Source: Microglena sp. YARC (taxonomy: Eukaryota > Chlorophyta > Chlorophyceae > Chlamydomonadales > Chlamydomonadaceae). From it: DNA of 64,000 nt. The notes under the pieces are model-generated. The model saw only the letters and a list, made by a program, of their open reading frames with translations. It ran no database searches and was not told the DNA's origin. The position numbers and the translations under genes are program-made. Positions 46,540 to 55,560 of the stretch are shown one piece after another (the first letter of the stretch is position 1; each line of letters begins with the position of its first letter). The DNA lies in NCBI GenBank assembly GCA_022414725.1, contig CM039463.1, positions 83,478,172 to 83,542,171 on the forward strand, given 5' to 3'.

Positions 46540-46785
46540 TATGCGCGTCGCAAGCAATCAAAGCGTAAAATTGGCGGAGAGTGATGGCTATCGGAGTGAC
46601 AGGTGGCACAGGAATCGAGTGCATCGGACCGAAGCCAGGGTTTGCGACAGGGCCAGTAGTGGCCAGTAAGGGCTATGGTTAGTTGCCGACAGACGAGCAA
46701 CACGTACGCACGGCAGACAAACAAAGGAACAACGAGGTGACTCTGGGGGATCCGCCCCCCTAGGAAGGAAGCAAAAAAGGCATTC
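46540..46785 (-). repeat. Dispersed GC-palindrome family, copy 6
   Basis: Minus-strand copy beginning GCGCGTCGCAAGC, with AAATTGGCGGAGAGTGATGG and GGGGGATCCGCCCCCC. Confidence 0.65.
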
Positions 46786-46899
46786 AGAAACGCACAATTA
46801 AATTATAATCTCATTTGCGATGATTAAATTCTAATTGTATAATTCAATTTTCTCTACGGCACGAACTTAAGCCCCCCCGTTGGTAAAACTATTGTTTGG

Positions 46900-47869
46900 G
46901 GTTCAGTTCATTAGTGCTCTTTCGTTTTAAGCCCCCCTGTCCAGATTTTAAAGGATTTAGGCCTAAACTTTAATAATCAATAATGCTCGATGCCCAGATC
47001 TGGAGTTTGAGGAGAAGTCCAAAGCAAGGTACTTCAGGAGGACTTCTGGTGATACTTCCTAAGACGCAGGCAAATTCTTAGCCTCATAAACCAGTCAAGT
47101 GAGACGCAAACGACATACTAAAGCTACGTCTGCGGCGGAAGCTAACCCACCTACTGAACGAAGCTGCATCTGCGACGCAATGGACCTTCCCCCCAAACGA
47201 CTTAAAATCGCACCAGCCAGAAATTGCCTGATTTCTGTGGATATCGCATGTGTGTGTGTGTGTGTAGTGGTGGTGGTGACTACTACTGTGATCATGGCGG
47301 GTGCCGGGTCTTTCCCGATAACTTCATTTTACCCCCAAAAAACAGTAGGGGTCTTTCCGATAGTCCCTCCGCACGAATTATGTCTCGGGGGATGTCCGAT
47401 AGATTTCCCCGTGCAATACCGTGGTAGTACCGTGGGCGGCTTGTACCGTGGGCGGGTGCAGTACCGTGATTTTTGATCAACAATTCGCCTAAGATTCGGG
47501 AGCTGACGCGAATAGATAAGAAAAAATAGTAGTCGTCGGCAGGCCCAGTACTACGTTTACCCCCCCCAAACGCCCACAGTATGGGCCTTGCCCCCCCCTA
47601 GAATTCCAGCCGCGAATCGCCCTACGCTGAAGTGTGAACCTGACTCCGATTAGTAAAACTGTCGTGCGTCGTTTACCCCCCCCCAAGGATGACAGTATCA
47701 TCCTTGCCCCCCCTAGAATTCCAGCCGAATAATACGACAAAATACGACAAAATACGACAAAATACGACAAAATACGAATCGTTACACTTTGTTACACCTT
47801 TCTACTCTCCGCGCAGGATGCGACTGATAGACCGGTTACCGTTCCGCCCCCGCTACTCGCAGGAGGAGG
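46900..47869. other. Unassigned flank of the virus-like element
   Basis: No recognised gene. 47545-47610 and 47675-47730 share CCTTGCCCCCCCTAGAATTC preceded by a CCCCCCCAA tract. 47727-47777 is a 10-bp array (AATACGACAA). GTACCGTGGGCGG repeats at about 47430-47465. The boundary of the virus-like element is probably within or near this stretch but I could not place its terminal repeat. Confidence 0.5.
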
Positions 47870-48945
47870 TTACTCAGCAAACCGTTTGGGCTTTCGCACG
47901 CTTCTTTTTGCTTTTGGTTCGTCCTTCTTATCAATAGCAGTAACAATATCGTCATAGGAATTAAATGCCTTTGACCTTAGCATCCTTCTGATTTGATTGT
48001 CTTCTTTTTCTGGCTCCAGTCTATCTTTCACGTTAGTAACAACGTTCAATTCGCTTGGTCTATACAGACGTTTGACTCCTCTCAGCTTGAATCTGTATGC
48101 TATGTGTTCTTCAATGGTGTAAATCTCTGTAGAAAATCTGGCCTTCTCCTTTTCAAAGGTCTTCTTCTGCAACATTACACGCACTCTGTCTCCTACTTTC
48201 TGGGTCACTTTGTCGTTCATCTTTTGATTGTTTTTGAATTGAGCTTCATATAGCTTTTGAGAATAATCGAGATCGTCATACACCTCGTTGGGCGAAGCAT
48301 CTTTCAACCCAGAATGAGGGGAGTCGTTATACAGCTCAACAATTTCACCAAGTGCGTCTACCCATTTTTTAGTCTTGTTCTCTAGTGAGTATTTCTTTAT
48401 CAGACCCTTCAGTGTCCTAGTAAATCTGTCAACGATTCCCAGCTTGTTCCCCATCGGAGTAATGTGGTCTTCTTTTGCAACGTCCGTATATACCTTTATA
48501 TTTAGTTCTTTATTGAAAGACTCAAATATTGAAGATGCAAACAAATATCTCCTGATACACTGTTGATATCTTCGTCTACATCGCCTATAAATTCCTGATA
48601 GGCATCTAAAATGTCGTCCATCTTACCGCTTTTCAGTGGGTAACAATAAGCCTTTCTAGAAATGATGTCTATGCACATAAGAATTTGATTGATGTTGTTA
48701 TTTATCCTCTTGCTCGACAATGGCATAATTGCTACATCGATTTGGAAAGATCTTGGAGGGGCGGTTATTTTGAATTTGAATTTGGTATTTTGTGGTTTTT
48801 GATATATTTGTGTTAGCTCTCGTGGATTGAAGTAATCTTCAATATCTCGTTTGGTAATCCCGTCGTCTTTTAATCTAGTAAATAGCTTTGCCTTGGACAG
48901 CAATTTTAGATTTGGATTAGCTTTCAAAATGGATTCAAGATTCAT
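47870..48945 (-). pseudogene. Retroviral-type (rve) integrase of the virus-like element
   Basis: Two adjoining frames: 48945 to about 48550 (MNLESILKANPNLKLL..., catalytic-core start FQIDVAIMPLSS, ILMCIDIISRKAYCYPL, then NSVSGD) and about 48550 to 47870 (FASSIFESFNKELN, GIVDRFTRTLKGLIKKY, WVDALGEIVELYNDSPHSGL, then the C-terminal GDRVRVMLQKK...LYRPSELNVV). The overlap near 48545-48560 shows one frameshift. The first two catalytic Asp are legible; the third acidic position is Asp (IVDRF) rather than the usual Glu, which I believe occurs in Polinton-type integrases but cannot check. Confidence 0.8.
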
Positions 48946-49050
48946 TATATATATTATGAATGTTTATGGAGGGGGAGGATCAATCAGTCTTTTTTTGGTT
49001 CGCTCTGTTGCAGTTCAAACAACACAGATGGCAATTCGATTTGATATGAT

Positions 49051-50448
49051 TCAGGGTGTTGTCCTCTCTGTACATTGGGTTTTTGAATGTTTTTCTACTC
49101 CCATGTACTGTTGGCATTTCCTGCAAATTCTATTATTTTCCTTTTTGTAACGCTCTATGCACCAATCAACAGTGATGTAATTTTTGCAAGGCATGAAGTT
49201 CTTGTCTCGTTTCCTGTCTTGTTTCTTGTAGCCGCAAATCTTCCCGTTGAAGAACTCTATCAAGTTCAATTCCTTCAAGTCAAAGTCCAAGAAATACACG
49301 TCAGATAGCCTGACACACCTTGAGACAGCACAGTAGGCCCAGCGGATGTCTGTTATAATGCTCATGTCGCAAATGACAAATTTCTCATCAATACAAGCAC
49401 CTTGTCCTGAATGGCAAGTGTTAGCGTGTGATAGTTTGAAATGTTCGACAATCATGTCATGGGGGATATCGACTCTAAGTTCTTCGTCTTGAACATCTTG
49501 CAGCGTGAAATGTTTACTGGTTTGTCCAACAATAATGTATCTGTAGTTGGGACGCATTTTTATCTTCTTGCTCTTGGTTTTAGGAGAATCCTTGGAAGCG
49601 CTTTGCGCATGATCCTTTGCCACTCTGTTTATTGTTGTTTTGCAGATCAATTCCTGTTTGTAATGATCTTTGATTCCATTGTCCAGTGTCTTGAGTTTAT
49701 CAGCTTTCTCTATCTTTTTCTTGTCAATCAGACTGTCTAGATATTTGTTGACACTATTCGAACTAGTATCTCGATGAGTGATCGCTTTATTAATACCCAG
49801 TTCTTTGAGGTCTTCCAAAGATTTCAATATCTTTTTTGGAAAATGCTTCAAGATTGTTTTATAAACACCCAAATCAGAATGAAATAGGTCATTGAAAAAT
49901 TCAATCATTTTCAATTTATCTTCATCTGTTTCCAATCGATGATTCTCTGTTAACGTCATTGTCCAATTGAACATTTGTGTGATATATGTCGTTTTAATAT
50001 CAGTGCTTACGTCATCACCTATGGATTCCAGTTGGTGAGAGTCGCCGTTAGCCAATATAAATATATCATCATTATTCTGCATAAACTTGTATACGCCAAC
50101 CAGATTTCTTCTTGTGAGCAACATTATTTCCTCAAAGATAACGCATTCAATTCCTTCCATTGAATTACAACCTAGTGTTTTATTCCCATCATGATCAAAT
50201 CCCATGAGGCTGTGAAATGTACATGCGTTGATACCAGTGTTCTTCTTGAGAGCTTCTCTAACTTGTGAATTCCAGGGAGCCACTACCAATATCTGGTGTG
50301 GTTTAAACCTTTTTAATGCATATACAATTGTAGCGTAAGATTTGCCACAACCAGCTAGACCGTTAACAAATGTCTTATTTTTTACCTTTTTTGTACTTGG
50401 TGGTTCTACATATGGTTTTAATATATATTCGTCTAGATTGGTTTGAAT
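49051..50448 (-). pseudogene. SF1-type helicase of the virus-like element
   Basis: Open from just after the TAA at 50449-50451 to the stop at 49051, about 465 codons without an ATG near the start. Walker A NGLAGCGKSYAT (about codons 29-40), Walker B-like ECVIFEEIML, motif III ILANGDSHQLESIGD, a QG motif (HSGQGACIDE) and motif VI-like YCAVSRCVRLSDVYF mark an SF1 (Pif1/RecD-like) helicase. The C-terminus has a CRKC...H...C putative zinc site. It is in the same frame as the polymerase C-terminal part upstream, suggesting a fused polymerase-helicase interrupted by a stop. Start undefined. Confidence 0.82.
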
Positions 50449-52441
50449 TTATTGTTTGATTTTCTTGGGATGTGTAGGATTAGGTTTTTCATCCTCCCCT
50501 AAGACTGGTAATGGGATCTCCACGCACTCTGGGCGATGTTCAATATGATTATTTGGTGGCATTGATTTGTTCTCCCATTTCAATTGACCCAGTTCGTTTC
50601 CAATAAGGTGTTCGATGCAACTGAAATCGTTTCCTTCTTTCAAAGCATATGTAGCATCTGTTTTGACGGCCTTAACCTCGATGTTTGATTTAGAAAATGT
50701 TTCTATCAATTGGTTTAGTTGGAATCTTGCTATGTTGACAATAGCTATTCTCATTGTTAAAAACCCGCTTGTTAGTTCTGTTTTTTTGTTGTATTTACGA
50801 TATATAAATTTTCCATTAATTTGATTACGAAAGATGAATTACCTTCTCTTCGCGAGTAAATGCAAGCGTCATCATATTTTGTAAATACAGCCGAGTGTCT
50901 TACGGTGTTGTATTTCTTTCCCAATAATCCAGAAATTTTATTTGGGATTCCCTTTCTAAGTTTTAGTGGGATATCTTCATATTTTTCATCAAAACACGAG
51001 GACACTACATCTCCCAGCTCTTCACACTTAACCCATAGAACTTCTAAATATGATAGTACGCTATATTCGACGTTCATTGATTTTAGTTGTAACACTTCGT
51101 AACCGTATGGTAACATACGTTCTTTGTTGTATATATTGTGTTTATTTAGTTATTTTCACAACATACAAGAACTCATTGTTGATAGGTCTGTTTTCATTAG
51201 CTTGGAATGTATCCCATGGGTGAACAATTGGAAAACCCATTGTTTTCAAAATATGTATCAAACATGAAGCATAGTGTTTGTTAAAATCTAATCCTATATA
51301 TTCATCAACAGTGCGAAGAGATAGATCTTCATCGACAAGTTTACCATTAGGGACAGACTCTGAATACCAGTTAAATACCTTAACAACTAGAGGGTGGTAC
51401 GTGGAAATGGTCTTTTTGTTGAGGATATATTTCGTGACAAATGATTCTAGTGTTTGAAACCTTTTATAACTATCTATGTTCTCTAAATCACAATCGATAC
51501 ATCCATCTATCTTAACAGCGGATTGGATAGAAATATTAATCGATTCTAAGTGATTCAAATATATTCCAGTAATTGTTGACCCCCCTCGTGTGCTAAATGC
51601 TGGGGTAACTCCTTCAATATTCACGAAATGTTCTAGAATAAATGCCAGATTGCCATTATAAATTATTTTAATGTTTTTATTTTCAGCAAGGATTTGTTCC
51701 TTGATGATTGGAAATATCTCTTCTGGATTGCTTGCTATTGCAATAGGGTGTGTCTGTTTTTCTTTCTAACTGGGCAACTTGAATTGAGGGAGATCAAATA
51801 GACCAGGTTGTTTAATTGAATCTCGTAGTGTGTCTTTCCCTTCAACGTTAATTTCCCGTGTCAAATATTTGTTGTCGCAACATAAGTTTGCATTGTTTTG
51901 TATGATTCTGAATTTAAAGGGAATTATGGTCTCTTGGGCGCTTGATTCGTTTGAAATAATTTGAATAAAATTTGTATTGTAAAGGATTTTTAGCATGTAT
52001 GCTGCTGCATCTGGGTCATCCTCCCCGATTTTGTTAATAAAATCAATATAACCAGGAAACAATTCGTAATCTGTTCCTTGTTCATGGCCATACATATGGT
52101 GTGTTATGCCGGCTTCTTGTTTTTTTTTTGAAGCTACATCAAAGCTATAACACATAATTCGTACAACACGTTTCTCGTACTTACTCTCCTCTAACTCCCT
52201 CTCCCTTTTTTCCTTTTTCTGCAAATAGCGTTCCCTATCATACTGCGTCTTCTTTTGCCTACTAGCCTTCTTTTCCTTTGCTTCATGATGTTCCTTCTCA
52301 GTCGACTCCAACAGCATCATAGAAATCCTCTAGTGATTCGTAGCCCTCTGCTATCACATATTTTTTTGTAATCCTGCGTGGAGCTTCCCCTGTTACCATG
52401 TGCTTCTTGTAAAATTTTACCAAAGTTTGTTGTGATGCCAT
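50449..52441 (-). pseudogene. B-family-like DNA polymerase of the virus-like element, broken
   Basis: Pieces: 52441-52298 (47 codons, MASQQTLVKFYKKHM...), 52320-51766 (Lys/Glu-rich N-region, then GYIDFINKIGEDDPDAAAYM), an in-frame TAG at 51766-51768, continuation to 51142, shift near 51120-51145, 51116-50772, shift in an A7 run near 50785, and 50754-50449. Polymerase-like motifs in order: EYIGLDFNKHYASCL (motif A), IPNKISGLLGKK (motif B) and VKAVKTDATYAL (motif C). Each break is crossed by reading straight on or one base over. Family assignment rests only on motif order and spacing, so it is less certain than the helicase or integrase. Confidence 0.6.
52298..52441 (-). CDS. 47-codon ORF at the polymerase N-terminus
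   Basis: ATG at 52441, TGA at 52298-52300; it overlaps the next frame by about 20 nt. It is either a small separate gene or, more likely, the true N-terminus of the polymerase-like protein cut off by a frameshift near 52300-52320 (the next frame starts MMLLESTEKEHHEAK, with no upstream start of its own). Confidence 0.45.
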   Translation of the reverse strand: MASQQTLVKFYKKHMVTGEAPRRITKKYVIAEGYESLEDFYDAVGVD

Positions 52442-52498
52442 TATAATTCTGTAATATATTAATATGTGAACAATCTCTTCAGCGTTTTACTTAAAATA

Positions 52499-52828
52499 CT
52501 AAAAAATAATAATGTGCATTTCAATTTTTAAATGAAACACTATACTCCGACAGTTTCTGCTAATAATAACGCCTTTTTTTTGTTTGTTGTGTGCATGATA
52601 TATTCTTGCACGTTCATTTCGTTTTTCGCGAAATTCAGGATCATTTTGGTACCTGTTCCTGGTATATGCTTGTTGCCTCTCACGATATGCCTCATCTGTT
52701 TGATACCGTTTTACAGTTGCAAGTCTGGCGAGATTATTTACATAAGCACGATATTCAGGGTCTTCTTTCATTTTCGTCTTGTGGATTTCACTAGAATAAG
52801 TGTGAACTTTGATGCAAGATTCGCTCAT
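52499..52828 (-). CDS. Small basic protein with NDPE[YF]R repeats
   Basis: 109 codons, ATG at 52828. Contains KEDPEYRAYVNNLARLA, TDEAYRERQQAYTRNRY and QNDPEFREKRNERARIYHA, three imperfect Arg-rich repeats of about 20-24 residues. The same repeat ends the neighbouring S74 protein (NDPEYRAQRNERSRIYNA). Function unknown; a nucleic-acid-binding or virion-core role is only a guess. The reading frame is intact. Confidence 0.6.
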   Translation of the reverse strand: MSESCIKVHTYSSEIHKTKMKEDPEYRAYVNNLARLATVKRYQTDEAYRERQQAYTRNRYQNDPEFREKRNERARIYHAHNKQKKGVIISRNCRSIVFHLKIEMHIIIF

Positions 52829-52897
52829 CTTATTATACTTGTAGTATATAATATGCTCAAGATTCTTAAGTATGATTCAATTTTATTTTTAATTCAC

Positions 52898-53033
52898 TTA
52901 CACAGACTCTGCCTTCAACATAGCCTTCCGTTCCTTCAATTTTGCATTATAAATCCGCGAACGTTCATTTCGTTGTGCACGGTATTCTGGGTCATTCTTA
53001 TACCGTTCATTCTTCAATTGTTTCTTTAGGTCA
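52898..53033 (-). pseudogene. C-terminal end of the S74 fibre-like gene (left of Copia 1)
   Basis: Reads KKQLKNERYKNDPEYR, then AQRNERSRIYNAK and ends AMLKAESV-TAA (52898-52900). Directly across the Copia 1 insertion the frame at 60016 ends ALSVEVDD; dropping one GGTCA copy joins the two parts in frame as VEVDDLKKQL. Confidence 0.85.
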
Positions 53034-53373
53034 TATCAGCATGTATAGCGGTGCTCTCACGCGTTTTATGACTTGGTGACTACTTATGTACTCCCATAGA
53101 ACTATCGGCTCTCCTGAGCCAGCTTCCCGTGGGACTGCGTCATCTTGAGATGACTCAGTGGCAGCTTCCTGTCACCTACGTTCTGATCTTCTGTCTCATA
53201 CGGTCTGATCTGTACCCTGTTAGGTTCCTGTCTACCGTCTCCTTTCACCACAGGTGCCCCTTTATGGGTCTCCTGTGTCTGTAACGTTATCCTTGTCTCC
53301 GTGTATAGATTGGTGCGTCTGTTCCGCTGCTTTAATCTACTGTCCACTCTACCGGAGTGATTTCAAGCTGATA
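53034..53373 (+). repeat. Copia 1 5' LTR
   Basis: 340 bp, TATCAGC...GCTGATA. It shares CTCACGCGTTTTATGACTTG with the Copia 2 LTR and the solo LTR. Confidence 0.95.
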
Positions 53374-53410
53374 GGTTATTGGGCTCCTCATCACTACCAC
53401 TGCTTTGATA

Positions 53411-55560
53411 ATGCAACTTCCGCGAGGGCCTCCTGCCGGCTTTGTGAAACTTACCAAACTTAATGGTGTTTCATGGGCTCGTGGGATCCGCAGTGTCATT
53501 GTGAGCAATGGATGCGACCGAATCCTCCCAACGGGGGTGAAGGTTCCTCTAGATTGGCTAGACGACTGCGCGCCAGCGGCCTCTGCTGCCGGAGAGGAGG
53601 GTCCTTCCGCCATCAAGGAAGTAACCCCCCCCGATCAATCCTCCAACTTTACGGTTCCTTCTCTCAATGTTCGACGCCTTTCCTCTGATGTTGAGGATGT
53701 CCTGATGAAGCTGTGTTGTGTACAGACACAGATCATCCGTTGTGCATCAGACCCGCAGCCTCCTTTCGTCCCTTTCAATTATGATGAAGAGTACTCTACT
53801 ACTACTGATGATGAGGAGGACTTGAAGAGTGCTACGAGTGCTGACTTCGGTGGCGTGACCCCATCTGCTGCTGCCACTCGTGTCTTAGGGACTTCCGCTG
53901 TTTCGCCGGTGTATGAGCCTCCTGATCAGCAGATGCCTAATCGAGAGCTTTCGCCTGTGTATCAGCCTCAGCCTTCGTCGGCGCCTCCCTTTGAGCCTGT
54001 TCCCCGGCTTACCCGGAGGTGGCTAAGCCCACTTTCTTGAAGGGCTTTGCTTCTTTTTCCTCTGCATCTGCCCCCATGGAGCGTGGCCTCCCAGGCTACC
54101 ACACTCGCTCTCGCGAGGCTGCTGTTTCCTCTGCACGCACCTCTGCTGCTGGTGCCTCCCTGGAACCCCCTCCGCCTCCGCCGGTGGAGCTGCCTCCTGC
54201 CCCTGGCCCTCCTCCTATGCTGCATACGCGGTCTTGCGCATCTTGGGAGCATCTGCTCACTGGCGGATCTCCTCCGACTTTGAACCTTCGGGACTACCGC
54301 CTGATCAACATGGATCGACGGGATGGTGAGTCCTTGAACCGCTCTTTGTACGGTCGGATGGATATGCAGGCTACAATGGCAAATGTTAGTGTGAAGCTGA
54401 GGCATCGCCGAGTGATGGCTTTCTCTGAGCTTGGTACCAGGTGTCGTTCTTTTCTTGGTCCAGTCAAGTCTGGGATTCTGTATCCCCCAGATCATGGTGT
54501 TTCCTTTGGTGGTACGAGGCGTAGTGATCACGAGAAGCTTGGTTATCAGTTTGTGCGAGTGCCTGTCCCTCTGTGTCCTGTTAGCCCAGATTTCGAGCTG
54601 CTTATGAGTGTTGCGAGGTCCATTCCTGTGATTAGGAACATAGACGACCAGCGCGCTCTTGACGCTGGTCTTGCTGCGGAGTATTTCATGGACATTCGTA
54701 GGTCCTTGGCTCCTGTCCCTTCTGCGATTGGAGCTGGGTCTATGACCCTCATTCATGGTGAGTCTCGGTTTGATCCTGCACTGTTGGGGTTCAGTGCACT
54801 GCCTCTCGAACGTCAGGAGTTCATGTGTTTAACTATGATGCTCGCGAACATGGAGGACGATATGGTCAAGGTATACCAGGACTTTGCCACCCCTCAGGAT
54901 ATCCTTTTGGATATCCGGAAGACGCAGTCTGATGCCCTTGCCTCTAGAGTCCCTCTCATGCGTATCGAACTTCATAATGCGCACATGGGCCCTTCTGACC
55001 GTGTCGATGATTTCTTTCGCATGGTTCGCAGTCTGTGCACTGACCTCCGCAGTGCTGGACATCCTGTCACTCAGCGCCACGCCATGGAAACCATTGTGAA
55101 TGGGATCCGTTTGATCCGATTTGAATCGCTGCGGATCCAGTACGGTATGATGTTGGCTAACAGACAGGCTGTCGATTACTGGTCTTGTCTGGAGGCATAT
55201 AGGTCTCTCGACATTTTGAACATTGCTCTCCCCAGGTCCGACTCCAGGCATCCTGGTTGGTCCCGGGACGCTCCCCAGGTTCCTGCCAATGCTGCGATTC
55301 AGCGTGGGCAGGGATCTGGTTCTCAGGGTTCCGGTTCCAACAAGCGGCGTCTGGATTGCACTTGGGGCCCATGCCTCAGCAAGACGACCCACTCGGAGGA
55401 TCGCTGTTTCACGAAGCATCCGCACCTGCGTAAGACCAAGCCTGGTGCACCGGTTACCAATCCGGTGCCCATGGCCTTGGCCCTTCCAGGTGTGCTTACT
55501 CCGCGGCAGCTGGCCTCCTTGCAGGCTCAGATTGATGGGTATGCTTTGGACAAGAAATAG
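53411..55560 (+). pseudogene. Copia 1 gag, one frameshift
   Basis: ATG at 53411 (MQLPRGPPAGF). The frame runs to 54040; the homologous continuation is in another frame from about 54010 (PEVAKPTFLKGF, aligning with PEVARPSLMQKS of Copia 2) to TAG at 55558-55560. Comparison with Copia 2 places the break in GTTCCCCGGC (about 54000-54007), consistent with loss of one C. A proline-rich middle (PPPPPVELPPAPGPPP), a capsid-like helical part and a zinc knuckle CTWGPCLSKTTHSEDRC (C-X4-C-X5-H-X4-C, wider than the usual C-X2-C-X4-H-X4-C) follow in that order. Confidence 0.88.

Larger units (their letters stand above)
47870..53033 (-). mobile_element. Decayed Polinton-like (virus-like) element, main part
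   Basis: An AT-rich block whose genes all lie on the minus strand with short gaps, unlike the GC-richer repeat DNA around it. Order in the direction of transcription: S74 fibre-like protein (split by Copia elements), small basic repeat protein, DNA polymerase-like protein, SF1 helicase, rve-type integrase. An integrase plus B-family-like polymerase is the Polinton/Polinton-like signature; the SF1 helicase points to the Polinton-like virus side. No capsid or packaging ATPase is visible; they may lie beyond Copia 2. All major genes are broken, so it is a fossil. It continues at 60011-60474. Confidence 0.78.

Noticed and set aside
47099..47476. 125-codon ORF beside the virus-like element
   Set aside because: Low-complexity (CVCVVVVV from a GT repeat), no recognisable domain, and no link to the viral gene array, which is on the other strand.
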